64,000 nt of DNA from Triticum aestivum (taxonomy: Eukaryota > Streptophyta > Magnoliopsida > Poales > Poaceae): positions 518,930,547 to 518,994,546 of the forward strand of contig NC_057795.1 in NCBI RefSeq assembly GCF_018294505.1. The letters run 5' to 3'. Below the pieces are notes generated by a model. That model did no database searches. It was not told the DNA's origin and worked only from the letters and a program-made list of their open reading frames with translations. The position numbers and the translations under genes are program-made. Shown here in pieces: positions 34,541 to 46,909 of the stretch. Within the stretch, counting starts at the first letter, position 1. The number at the start of each line of letters is the position of its first letter.

Positions 34541-35622
34541 AGGTGGGATGCCTACCAGGGCATCCCCAAGCTTGGATGCTTGAGACTTCTTGAAATATTA
34601 TCTTGGGGTGCCTTGGGAATCCCCAAGCTTGAGCTTTTGTGTCTCCTTAATTCCTTTTATATCTCGGTTTCATAAATCTCAAAAATTTCATCCACACAAA
34701 ACTCAACAAGAACTTGTGAGATAAGTTAGTATGAACCAATGCAAAAACTTGATCATTCTCTACTGTGGAAAATCACAAAACTTATTATTCAACATTGCAT
34801 ACTAAATTCCTCTGCATATTTAATACTGCTATCCTCAAATAGAATCACTAAACAAGCAAACATATGCAAACAATGCAAACATAACAGCAATCTTCCAAAA
34901 CAGTACAGTCTATAAAGAATGCAAGATTCATCATACTTCCCTGAGTCCAAAAATTATGAGAAAAATACTACACTGTAGAAAATTTATCAGATCTTATTTT
35001 TCAAAAAGTTTCAACAATTTATCACATTCTGACTTTTCTAGGAAATTTTTTGCAACATCGATAAACTTTCTGTTTTCAAACAGCAACAAGTATACTTGCA
35101 AAATAAGCATGGCAAAGGCTATCCTTGACATTTTTATTGAAAATATAGATGCAAAACATTATTCTAAATAACAGCAAGCAAATTCTAACAAAAGAAAATG
35201 ACGCTCCAAGCAAAACACATATCATGTGGTGAATAAAAATATAGCTCCAAGTAAAGTTTACCGATGAACGAAGACAAAAGAGGGGATGCCATCTGGGGCA
35301 TCCCCAAGCTTAGGATCTTGGTTGTACTTGGATATTACCTTGGGGTGCCTTGGGCATCCCCAAGCTTAGGCTCTTGCCACTCGTTATTCCATAGTCCATC
35401 GAATCTTTACCCAAAACTTGAAAACTTCACAACACAAAACTTAACAGAAAACTCGTAAGCTCCGTTAGTATAAGAAAACAAATCACCACTTAGGTACTGT
35501 TATGAACTCATTATAAATTCATATTGGTGTAATATCTACCATATTCCAACTTCTCTATGGTTCATACCCTCCGATACTACTCATAGGTTCATCAAAATAA
35601 GCAAACAACACATAGAAAACAG
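34541..35622 (-). repeat. Element B hairpin module, copy 1 and first half of copy 2
   Basis: Copy 1 starts with the stem GGGATGCC/GGCATCCC (34545-34552 and 34559-34566). Copy 2 starts at about 35276 with a 9-bp perfect stem, GGGGATGCC/GGCATCCCC (35282-35290 and 35297-35305). Each is followed by a second hairpin TTGGGGTGCCTTGGG(C/A)ATCCCCAA. The rest of copy 2 is at 50215-50540, beyond the LINE. Confidence 0.7.
35608..35622. repeat. LINE target-site duplication, left copy
   Basis: ACACATAGAAAACAG occurs here and at 50200-50214. The uninterrupted element A has the related ACACAATGAAAACAG at this place (about 11167-11181). Confidence 0.9.
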
Positions 35623-35710
35623 CAAGGGAATGGATCCCTCCTCTCCCACCCACCTCTCCACCCCCACCTCCACCTCCACCACCGGCGGCCATGGATCCCT
35701 CTAATCCACC

Positions 35711-38700
35711 ATGGAAGGGCTCCTCCACTAGGACTTCAACCCCAGCCTTAAGGTCGAGGACCAGGTTCGTAGGCGTTTCAGATCCACTGTCCACTTCTCC
35801 CCGGCTTCTTCCTCCAAGGAGTTTTTCTTGGTGGTCACGTTCTCTTCTGCATATTTTCCCTTGTCTTGTGCTTCGGTTGGTTTGTCCCTACAATGTTGCA
35901 TTGGAGGAATTGCTTCTGGTTACAAAGTTACATCTATTGGAGCAAGGAATTTTCGGTTTTCGGTGGCTTCAAATAAAGTTGGTCATTTCATATATGCCCT
36001 ACGGGATAGAGTTTGGCCAGACTTTGTTTGTCAATTTGGTCTCTTTAAGCATCCTTGGAATGTGCCAATTATGGATCCAGTTGTGCATAACACTCCTCTT
36101 CTTGGGGGTAGTCCCTCTAAAGCCATCCGCTCTAAGCTGCATTTTCTTGAGAAAAGTGCATCTAAGGATGTCTCAGCCTCAAAGGAATTGACCAAGTTTG
36201 GGTTTTGCATTCAGCGTTCTACCAACTTACTGAGTTCCTTCGACGAGGTTTCTGCTCAACCTGGATGTTCACAAAACTTGCAACTCGTGGATGATTCTTT
36301 GTTCAACAATGCAAATCTTGAGCACTTGCAAGAGGGACTGATTTTTGGTAGTTTGCATACCCCGGTTTCTTCGGATCATACGGCCATCACTACCAAAAAA
36401 TTCTTAGGTAAGAATCATCATGAGCAGATTTGGCGCAAAATTCCTGCTTTGGCTTTGGAGGGTATCTTAGACCTAAGGCAAGCTAATTATGATGAGATAA
36501 GTATCCAAAAAGTCTATGATTTAGAGGATTTTCCTCCTTCGGATTTCATTTACCATCTTTTGGGTCGATGTACCAAATGTTTTGGGGACGGTCATGGAGC
36601 TATTAATTGCTATGCTAAAAGTTGTGATACTTGCCATAATTTTGAACCTGCATGCTTCTGCATCCGACAGGAGATGGGCCGGCCAGCTAAAGCCTGTACG
36701 ATGTGCAATAGTATGGCCCATCTGAGGGATTTTTGCCCTAGGCTTCTCTGGTGCAAACTCTGCAATTTGCTGGGCCATGGGGCCAAATCCTGCGCCTCCG
36801 ACTCTGCTCCTCGCTTTAGTTGGAAACAAAGGAAGGTGGAACGGCAGGATCAAATCAATAGGAATACATTTTCGCGGTCTCGAGCAATCATCCCACCACA
36901 GAATCCCAATATTCCTAATAAAAAACTAATTTGGTCCAAAAAGGGAAGTACCAGTAGTTGGGCCCCCTTTCTCGATAGTCATTGGGCAGACGTTTCCGCT
37001 TCAAGCAGTACATCCTCTGCCGATTCCGCCGCCCCTGACAGCCAACGAGCGGAGCGACACATCCTCCTCCTCCCCTGCTTTGCCTTTGACTGGCAAGACT
37101 GCCATCGCCGCCACAGCTGCCATGGCTAACTTCCCGGTGAGGCCGTTCCAGTTCGTGCCGATGGGAGCCAGGATTGAGCATGGGCCGAAACACAGATTAG
37201 CTCACAACATGATGGTGGTGGATGACCCGCCGCTGAGCCATGAGAGGTATGCCATTGTCACCGCTGTTCCTCCAGTCCCAGATCACTAGAAGCAGATAGT
37301 GTTGGATGAGGTAGTTTGCATCATGAGAGAGTATTTCCATCTTGAGGTGCCCGATGCGTTTGTTTATCCGACTGGGGTAGGTATGCTTGCATTTGCTGAT
37401 GTTGCTCTAAGGGACCAGTTTATTCAAGAGACTCCGCATCAATTAGATCCCCTAGATGATGATATGACTTTCTCTTTTGTGCCACATGATGAAGGGGAGA
37501 ACATGCGTAGATGCCCATTTCAATATGTTGCTTGGGTTTTGTTTCTTGCTTTTCCTATGGACTATCAAAATGATCACTATATCAATAAGGCGGTTTCGTG
37601 CTTCGGGAAGTTGGATCTCTGGCACATGCCTGGGCACAACAAAGAGAGAGTTCTTGTGCAGGTTATCATCAGTGACATCGCGTAGGTTCCCCACAGCCTG
37701 GTGATCAAACGCATTGGCACTCTGCCAGGTATGGGTAGATCCTGGTCTGTTCCTGTTTATGTGCTCATTGGTAGGCACACAATTCCTGATCTTGTTGGTA
37801 ATGAAGACGATGCTGCGCCAATGAATGATTCTTCGCATCCGTATGAGTTGCCTTACCTAGCGGTTGCGCAATAGTGGGCACCTGATCATCAGAGATGGTT
37901 GCATCAGCAGGTTGACGAGGCCTGGGAACAGCAGGTGCCCAAGCAACAGCCGATGCAAAACGGAGGATGGGGAGTATGGCCAGTTACACCTCCCCCATAC
38001 AGGGGTTTTAGTTTCAAAACACTATTCCAGTACACGGGTCCCTCTCTCATGGACGGGGTGGAACAGGAGAGCAACACTCTGATGATCCTCAGGATGAGTG
38101 GTCGGTTTATTCTGATATTACTGAGGCTGTGGATGCTCTGATCAATGGAACACCAACCTCTGGACTGCAATTTGTGCGTGCTAATGGCAGCTCTCTTGCT
38201 GTGGAGGTTCATGCTGATGAAGGTACTTGTTTCTGCAGTTCCTCTGGATGATCTCCTTTGGCAGCTACACTCGCTGCATCACTGCACCTGATGATTGTTT
38301 GACGGATGAGGTGTTCCCTCTGAACGCTCTTGCTATCTTTAACAATGTGGATGCTGCTGTGATCAAGGGTATGTACTGTATGAATGAGTAGGTTTGCCCA
38401 GAACCTGCATTGTTGCCCTGTTTCTTTACTGTTATCGTCATACCTGTGGAGATCTGGGCTAATTTTGCCGAAACTGTCGCACTGCCTGAGTTTGGGGTGT
38501 CTGGCGGAGTGGCCAGAGGTGATGCTGATATAACTGAATCTTCTGAAGTTACCGATGCCAAGCCCTTGACCAAATATCTTCAGAAGATGATTCTAGCGGA
38601 GAAAATGCCAATAGACACGATTTGTCTGAGGCGTAGCTCAAGAGCAACAAGGTATGATGGATTCAAAGCAAATCTTGTCACTGAAACTAAGAAAATGCAG

Positions 38701-38934
38701 TCCAAAGTCAAGTGTAGGAAGGCTCCAGTGATTGCTTGCTCCTCCAAGGCGACAGATCCTTGCCCCAAATTGGTACTGCAGCCTGCTATGGTTCAGTCTG
38801 AAGAGCTGCCTCCACCAACCTCGATTCAGCAACTGCAGCGTGTTGGTACTGAGGTATGTGAGATTCCAGCTGAGGAACTTAGTGCCCAGATTCTCCTGGC
38901 AAGTGACCGTGGGGACGATCCGGAGCTGAACTAA
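35711..38934 (+). pseudogene. LINE ORF1 (RNA-binding protein with CCHC knuckles), broken
   Basis: The frame from ATG 35711 has a TAG after six codons, then stays open to 37129. A short frame from ATG 35691 overlaps it. The N-terminal domain (FFLVVTFSSAYF, YKVTSIGARNFRFSV) is followed by three C-x2-C-x4-H-x4-C knuckles: CTKCFGDGHGAINC, CTMCNSMAHLRDFC and CKLCNLLGHGAKSC (about 36570-36795). After a frameshift near 37060 comes a conserved domain beginning MANFPVRPFQFVP, as in other Triticeae LINE ORF1 proteins, with stops near 37289 and 37685. The C-terminal segment (38410-38934) ends 6 bp before ORF2. ORF1 proteins bind LINE RNA. Confidence 0.82.
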
Positions 38935-38940
38935 AGCTAA

Positions 38941-40940
38941 ATGGCGACAAATAAGCACTGGAACGTTCTCTAATGGAACGTTCGCAGAATCAATTCAGAC
39001 AAAAAGCAGTTGGCAATCCGTAATGCGATTGAAATTAGTGGTTGTTCAGTAGTTTGCTTTCAAGAAACCAAGCATGAAACTTTTGGTGCGTCGTTTGTTA
39101 AACTCTTTTGCCCTAAGAAGTTTGATATGTTTGAATTTGTACCGTCTTTGGGTAATTTTGGGGGCTTAATTACTGTGTGGATGAGTTCAGTTTTCACAGG
39201 TGTATCTGTTTTTTCTGAATCCTTCGCGCTCGGCGTTAGGCTTACTTCGACTCGGTCCAACGATTCGTGGACACTTGTTAACGTTTATGGTCCGTGCGCT
39301 GACCCCAACAGAGCTCTGTTTACTTCGTGGCTCTTTGATCTCCAAATTCCAAATGGGGAAGATTGGCTCCTATTAGGAGACTTCAACTATATCAGAGCGC
39401 CTGACAATCGTAACCGTGGGGGTGGTGATGCTAATGACATGTTAATCTTCAACGAATTCATACGTATACAAACTTTGGTAGAATTACCAATCAATGGGCG
39501 TTCATTCACTTGGAGCAATATGCAAACTAACCCCCTCCTTGAACAGTTAGACTGGCACTTTACCTCTGTAGACTGGGCGGCCAAGTATCCGAACATGGTA
39601 GTCATGCCTCTGGGGAAGCTCACATCGGACCATGTGCTATGTTATGTTAGTATCCAGACCAAAATTCCCAAAACCAAATTGTTTCGCTTTGAGGACTACT
39701 GGATCAAACAGCCAAGTTTCTTTGAAGTAGTGCAGCGATCCTGGAACAAACACTGTTATGCCCCAAATGCAGCTGCAGTCTTGTGCAAAAATCTCAAAAC
39801 CTTGCGATATGATTTGAAACATTGGAGCAAGAAAATTTCTAAACTGTCTGTGCTGATTGAAAACTTCAATAAAACTCTCCTGGAACTTGATGGCCTTGAG
39901 GAGCATCGGCGGTTGTCAGTGCCGGAAGCAAACTTCAAAAACATCCTGAAGAAGCACCTTCTTCACTTGCTTGACTGCAAAAAGGCGTACTGGAAGAAAT
40001 GTTGCACTACCAGGCACTTCAAATTCGGTGATGGCAACACTAAGTTCTTCCATAGAGTAGCCACTGAGTGTTTCCACAGAAACAATATTGCCTCGTTGCG
40101 ATTAGCGGATGGCTCAGTCATCTATGACCATGTGGGCAAAGAGGCAGTGTTGTTGCAAACATACAAAGAAAGGCTGGGCTGCTCTACCCCTACCAACAAG
40201 AAATTTGAGCTAGACCGCATCATTAAAAAAGTGGATGGACTGCAGAACCTGTCCGAGCCCTTCACCTGGGAGGAGATTGACCAGGTGGTCAAAGAGATGC
40301 CATCGGATCGTTCTCCTGGGCCAGATGGTTTCAGTGGAAGCTTCATTAAATCTTGCCGGCATATCATTAAGGAAGAGTTCTATCGCCTTTGTTTTGATTT
40401 TTATGCAGGTACTTTCGACCTTGAAAGTTTAAACACTGGCTTTATCACCCTCATCCCCAAAAATCAATCGCCGGAGACAGCTGATGAATATCGCCCCATA
40501 ACACTTCTCAACTGCTGCCTCAAGTTACTGACGAAGATCTTGGCGAATCATTTGCAGAAAGTGGTCCTTTAAATTATCCACTGAAACCAATACGGATTCT
40601 TGAGGGGTAGATCGATCCAAGATTGTGTGGCGTGGGTGCATGAATTCATTCATCAGTGCCAAGCTTCAAAGCGGGAATTCACCATTCTTAAGCTAGATTT
40701 TGCAAAGGCCTTCGACATGATCGAGCACGCTCCAATGCTGCAGATTATGGAATGCATGGGCTTTGACGATCGTTGGCTAGGGTGGATCCACTGCTTGTTC
40801 TCGACTGCAAAATCCTCGGTACTCCTAAACGGAACCCCGGTAGGCAGTTCTTCTGTAAGAGAGGGGTGCGCCAGGGCGACCCACTGTCCCCTCTCATCTT
40901 CGTCTTGGCAGCTGACCTTATTCAAGGAGCCATCAGTAAC
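38941..40940 (+). pseudogene. LINE ORF2, endonuclease and N-terminal part of reverse transcriptase
   Basis: The ATG at 38941 is followed by a TAA at 38971-38973 inside the endonuclease start (WNV..WNVRRINSDKK). The AP-like endonuclease shows CFQETKHE (catalytic Glu), LLGDFNYIR and TSDHV. The RT part shows DEYRPITLLNCCLK, a stop at 40570-40572 with another shortly after, LKLDFAKAFD with a catalytic Asp, and after a 1-nt shift near 40842 GVRQGDPLSPLIF. The frame ends in GAISN where element C begins. The endonuclease nicks the target for target-primed reverse transcription. Confidence 0.88.
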
Positions 40941-42473
40941 TGATAACCCACAAGTATAGGGGATAGTTGTAGCCTCTTTCGATAAGTAAGAGTGTCGAAC
41001 CCAACGAGGAGCTAAAGGTAGAACAAATACTCTCTCAAGTCCTATCGGCCACTGATACGACTCTACGCACGCTTGACGTTCGCTTTACCTAGAACAAGTA
41101 TGAAACTAGAAGTACTTTGTAGGTGTGATAGGATAGGTTTGCAAGACAATAAAGAGCATGTAAACAAAAGCTAGGGGCTGTTTAGATGAAGAAGCAACTA
41201 AATTAGTAAAAGTAAAGAGCTTGTTGTCACAAGAAAGTTATTTGTCCCTAGGCAATCGATAACTAGACCGGTAATCATTGTTGCAATTCTATTTGAGGGA
41301 GAGGCATAAGCTAACATACTTTCTCTACTTGGATCATATGCACTTATGATTGGAACTCTAGCAAGCATCCGCAACTACTAAAGATCATTAAGGTAAAACC
41401 CAACCATAGCATTAAAGTATCAAGTCCCCTTTATCCCATACGCAAACAACCTACTTACTCAGGTCTGTGCTTCTGTCACTCACGCCACCCACCATAAGAA
41501 AATCATAAACATATTGCAAACCCTACAATGGGGATCCCTCAAGCTTGCGCGACACGGAGAGCATCATAGGACAACACCAATAATAAAACATGCAACTCAA
41601 ACCAATCACGATCATCAATTAACCCATAGGACAAAACGGATCTACTCAAACATCATAAGATAGCCATACATCATTGGGGAATAATATATAGCATTGAGCA
41701 CCATGTTTAAGTAGAGATTACAACGGGTAAGAGAGAGGTTACACCGCTGCATAGAGGGAGGAAGAGTTGGTGGAGATGTTGGTGAAGATGGCGGCGGTGT
41801 TGGTGAAGATCGCGGTGATGATGATGGCCCCCGGTAGCGCTCCGGCGCCACCGGAAGCAAAGGGGAGAGGGCCCCCCTTCTTCTTCTTATTCCTTGACCT
41901 CCTCCCTAGATGGGAGAAGGGTTTACCCTCTGTTCCTTGGCTCCCATGGCATGGGAGGGGCGAGAGCCCCTCCGAGATTGGATCTATCTCTCTGTTTCTA
42001 TGTTCTCTAATTCTACCCCTTCACCGTTTCCTTTATATATGGAGATCCGTAACTCCGATTGGGGTGAATCTTTCACCCAGATCTTTCTCATAAAATTAGC
42101 TTTCTTGCGCCAAAAGAAGAGCGTCAACCGCCTTAGGGGTGGACCACGAGGGTCAGGGGCGTGCCTGGGGGGGGGGGGGGTAGGGCGCGCCCCCCTACCT
42201 CGTGACCACCCCGGACACCGTTTCGCGTTGATTTCACTTCCCAAAAATCATAAATATTTCAAAAAAAATCCGTCCGTTTTTATCCCGTTTGGACTCCGTT
42301 TGATATTGGGTTTCTGCGAAACAAAAAACATGCAACAGACAGGAACTGGCACTGGGCACTGGATCAATATGTTAGTCCCAAAAATAATATAAAAAGTTGC
42401 CAAAAAGTATATGGAAGTTGTAGAATATTGGCATGGAACAATCAAAAATTATAGATACGACGGAGACGTATCA
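40941..42473 (-). repeat. Element C 3' LTR
   Basis: 1533 bp from TGATAACCCACAAGTATAGG to GTATCA on the plus strand. It contains a TATATAAA box on the minus strand near 42033-42040 and a run of 14 G at 42167-42180. It has fewer changes against its partner than the LTR pairs of A or B seem to have, in keeping with its being the innermost insertion. Confidence 0.9.
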
Positions 42474-42487
42474 GCATCCCCAAGCTT

Positions 42488-44555
42488 AATTCCTGGTCGT
42501 CCTCGAGTAGGTAAATGATAAAAAAGATAATTTTTGATGTGGAATGCTACCTAGCATAATCTTGATCATATGTCTAATCATGGCATGAATATTAAGACAC
42601 GAGTGATTCAAAGCAATAGTCTATCATTTGACATAAAAAACGATAATACTTCGAGTGTACCAATAAAGCAATCATGTCTTTTCAAAACAACAAGGCCAAA
42701 GCAAGCTTATCCCTACAAAATCATATAGTTTGACCATGCTTCATTTTCGTCACACAAAATGCTCCCATCATGCACAACCCCGATGATGAGCCAAGCAATT
42801 GGTTCATACTTTTTAACGCACTTCAGCTTTTTCAACCCTCACGCAATACATGAGCATAAGCCATGGATATAGCACTACAGGTGGAATAGAATATAATGAT
42901 GGAGGTTATGTGGAGAAGACAAAAAGGGAGAAAGTCTCACATCGACGCAGCTAATCAACGGGCTATGGAGATGCCCATCAATTGATGTCAATGCGAGGAG
43001 TAGGGATTGCCATGCAACGGATGCACTAAGAGCTATAAGTGTATGAAAGCTCAACAAAAGAAACTAAGTGGGTGTGCATCCAACTTGCTTGCTCATGAAG
43101 ATCTAGGGCATTTGAGGAAGCCCAACGTTGGAATATACAAGCCAAGTTCTATAATGAGAATTCCCACTAGTATATGAAAATGACAACATAGGAGACAATC
43201 TATATGAAGAACATGGTGCTACTTTGAAGCACAAGTGTGGAAAAAGAGATAGTAACATTGCCCCCCTTTTTTGGATGGGCTTCTTTGGCCCCCTTTTTTT
43301 ATTTAGGCTTCTTTGGCCTTCCTTTTTTTCATGGGGCAATGTTCTATAATGATGATCATCACACTTTTATTTACTTACAACTCAACATTACAACTCAATA
43401 CTAGAACAAAGATATGACTCTATATGAATGCTTCCGGCGGTGTACCGGGATGTGCAATGATCTAGCGTAGCAATGACATCAAAAAACAGACAAGCCATGA
43501 AAACATCATGCTAGCTATCTTATGATCATGCGAAGCAATATGACAATGAATGCTCAAGTCATGAATATGATGATGATGGAAGTTGCATGGCAATATATCT
43601 CGGAATGGCTATGGAAATGCCATGATAGGTAGGTATGGTGGCTGTTTTGAGGAAGATATAATGAGGCTTATGTGTGATAGAGTGTATCGTATCACGGAGT
43701 TTGGATGGACCGGCGAAGTTTGCACCAACTCTCGAGGTGAGAAAGGGCAATGCACGGTACCGAAGAGGCTAGCAATGATGGAGAGGTAAAAGTGTGTATA
43801 ATCCATGGACTCACATTAGTCATAAAGAACTCATATACTTATTGCAAAAGTTTATTAGCCCTCAAAGCAAAGTACTACTACGCATTCCCCTAGGGGGATA
43901 GATTGGTAGAAAAAGTCGATCGCTCGTCCCCGACCGCCACTCATAAGGAAGACAATCAAAGAAACACCTCATGCTTCAAATTTGTCACACAACGGTTACC
44001 ATACGTGCATGCTACGGGATTTGCAAACCTCAACACAAGTGTCTCTACAATCCACAACCACCCACTAGCATGACTCTAATATCACCATCTTTATATCGCA
44101 AAACTATTGCAAGGAATCAAACATATCATATTCAGCGATCTACAAGTTTTATGTAGGATTTTATGACTAACCATGTGAATGACCAATTCCTGTCATCTCT
44201 CTAAATTGATATAAGTGAAGCAAGAGAGTTTAATTCTTTCTACAAAAGATATGCCCACGCTCTAACAAATATAAGTGAAGCAAAAGAGCATTCTACAAAT
44301 GGTGTTTGTCTATGTAAAGAGAAACAGGCAATCCAAACTTCAAATGATATAAGTGAAGCACATGAAGCATTCTATAAAGCCATACTCAAAAGATATAATT
44401 GAAGTGCATAGAGCATTCTACAAATAGACCAAGGACCATCTCATACCAGCATGGTGCATAAAAGAAAAATAAAAACCTAATTGCAAAAGATGCTCCATGA
44501 CTTGCACATAATGCATGAACGAAACGAATCTGAAAACATACCGATACTTGTTGAA
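42488..44555 (-). other. Element C interior, non-coding part
   Basis: Collinear with A and B. It contains the T-rich block (43261-43336) with TTTGGCC units, the expanded ATAAGTGAAGCA repeats (44205-44425) and, on the opposite strand, a short open frame at 43583-43789 related to 33505-33750. Confidence 0.7.
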
Positions 44556-45300
44556 GAAAGAGGGGGTGCCTCCCCAGCATCCCCAAGCTTAGATGCTTGA
44601 GTCTCCTTGAATATTTACTTGGGGTGCCTCGGGCATCCCCAAGCTTGAGCTATTGCCTCTCTTCCTTCTTCTCACATCGAAATATCCTCGATTAGACACT
44701 ACATCCACACAAAACTTCAACAGAAAACTCGGTAAGATCCGTTAGTATAATAAAGCAAATCACCACTCTAAGTACTGTTGCAAACCAATTAATATTTTGT
44801 TTTTTCATTGTGTATACTGTATTATAGCTTTTCCATGGCTTAATCCACTGATATAAATTGATAGATTCATCAAAACAAGCAAACTATGCATCAAAAACAG
44901 AATCTGTCAAAAACAGAACAGTCTGTAGCAATCTGAACATCCACCATACTTCTGGTACCCCAACAATTCTACCAAAATTAGGAAAAATAAACAAGTTGTA
45001 TATAAAGACAATGAAAAATGAATCAGAACCAATTGACGTTCCAGGTAAAAATGTAAAATCGTGCACTACAGCCAAAGTTTCTGTCCTGCACCGTACAAAC
45101 CAACAAGCATTGTAAACATCCTAAAGGCAAAACTTGGCACATTATTTTTATAATACAAAGGAATTGTACAAGGGGATAATTATTTTTGATGAAGAGTTTT
45201 TGTAATAAGGATTCACAAAGTTTCTGTGAGCATGAACAAAGTTCAAGGCTAGCTCCCACTTCAACAATGCTTGTCTTTCTCACTTTCACTTTCCTTTTTG
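44556..45300 (-). repeat. Element C hairpin module, single copy
   Basis: One copy only of the module that is tandemly doubled in A and B. It has GGGGGTGCC...AGCATCCCC, then TTGGGGTGCCTCGGGCATCC, then the ACAGAATCTGTCAAAAACAG stretch and a TTTCTGTCCTGCA equivalent of the terminal landmark. Confidence 0.65.
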
Positions 45301-45442
45301 AAAAGTTTTTAGGTTCCCCCCTTTATTTTTGTGTTTTTAAACTATATGAAAGCACTCAACAGAAATAAATGACTCTCTAAAACTTCCGGGTTGTCTCCCT
45401 GGCAGCGCTTTCTTTAAAGCCATTAAGCTAGGCATATAGTGC

Positions 45443-46804
45443 TCAAGTAATGGATCCACCCAGATCCCAAGGTATATCAAAGCCAATTTTAATTAACAAT
45501 GATTTGTAATTTAGTAGTGAGCACAAAGTAACATATATCATGCAACAACAAAGTCTAACTCTCTTCCTATGCATCGACATGTCATAAAAGAACAATTCAT
45601 GCACACAAAGTAAAGGCCAATGCATAGTATAAGCCGTTTCTTGCAATTTCATAGTATGGAAAACATAGAGAGGTGGAGAAATAGTTCCTCTCTCATAATA
45701 ATTGCAAGTAGGAGCAGCAAGCACATGCATATTACATTCATCAAAATCATCATGTGCAATGGTAAAAGGCAACCCATCAATATAATTCTTAATAAGCACA
45801 AATTTCTCCGATATAGTGTAGTTGGGAGAGTTCAAAAAGATAATAGGACTATCATGCGTGGGTGCAATAGCAACAATTTCATGTTTAACATAAGGAACTA
45901 TAGCAAGTTCATCTCCGTAAGCATAATTCATATTGGCATCTCGGCCACAAGCATAGCAAGCATCATCAAAAAGGGATATTTCAAAAGAATCATAGGGATC
46001 ATAGCAGTCATCATAGCAATCATCCTTCGGTAAGCACGAAGGGGAATTAAACAATGTATGAGTTGAAGAGTTACTCTCATTAGAAGGTGGGCACGGGTGA
46101 TCAATCCGCTCTTCCTCCTTTTGTTCTTCGCTCTCCTACTCATATTTTTCATCCAATGAGCTCATAGTTTCATCAATTTCTTCTTCCATAGATTCCTGCA
46201 AAATATTAGTCTCTTCTTGGACAGCGGAGACTTTCTTAATAAGTGCATTAATACAGGCATTATATTCATAATTCTCATAACAATATTTAAGGATAGCTAA
46301 ATTTTCAGATCTATAACAAGCATCATCAAAATCCTCAAACTCTTTAAACATGGATTCAATTTCATAAGCACCCATAAAAACAACAAATTCTTCTATTTGT
46401 TCCACATCATAGTAATCATATATACCTCTAGCATAAGAAGCCAAGGTTTCATGATCATTAAATTTGCATGAAAAGGGGAGGTGTGGAGCATTCATCCTAG
46501 AGCAACAAGTATAATCATATTCCGAGCATAGTTGTCTAGCATACCACTTCAACATATTAATTTGATCCCATAACAGTTTCCCTTTTTGTGTCGAGCGATA
46601 ATCTCTAAAGTATTCACGTTGATCCAACGTTACTCCCATTATAAAGTTGAATGGGGTTTTCTCAGGATTATCAAAGTAATACAAAATATTTTTCTCATGA
46701 TGAGAATCGAGGGTTTTAGGAGTTACCCCATCCTCATGAGTAGCAAGTACACCTAATTTTTTTGGTATTTTGTGTTCATATCCATAACTAAAGATAGAGA
46801 ACAA
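45443..46804 (-). pseudogene. Acidic ORF of element C (unknown function), one stop
   Basis: A single minus-strand frame of about 450 codons, interrupted only by TAG at 46138-46136. No ATG is at its upstream limit (TTG at 46804), so the start is uncertain. The product is rich in Asp, Glu, Tyr and Cys (FDDACYRSENLAILKY, DDCYDDCYDPYD) and ends with NYYERG, PLYV and MHRKRVRL, shared with the ORF of A and B. It lies just downstream of the primer site in the gag position. No Gag, protease or zinc-knuckle motif is seen; it may be a diverged structural protein or something new. Confidence 0.65.
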
Positions 46805-46879
46805 CTAAGAACAGCAAATAAAAATTACTTAGTGATAAAGCAAACAAGCACACACGAGAATATTCACCCCACGCTATGA

Positions 46880-46898
46880 CTCCCCGGCAACGGCGCCA
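46880..46898 (-). promoter_or_regulatory. Element C primer-binding site
   Basis: On the plus strand TCCCCGGCAACGGCGCCA equals a plant tRNA-Asp 3' end with CCA, so the minus strand is its complement. A spacer of about 11 nt (GAAAAAGGTCT on the plus strand) separates it from the LTR. Confidence 0.8.
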
Positions 46899-46909
46899 GA
46901 AAAAGGTCT

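Noticed and set aside
42167..42180. Run of 14 G as possible quadruplex
   Set aside because: The partner LTR has a shorter run at 48115-48124, so it is a length-variable homopolymer; no G4 spacing.
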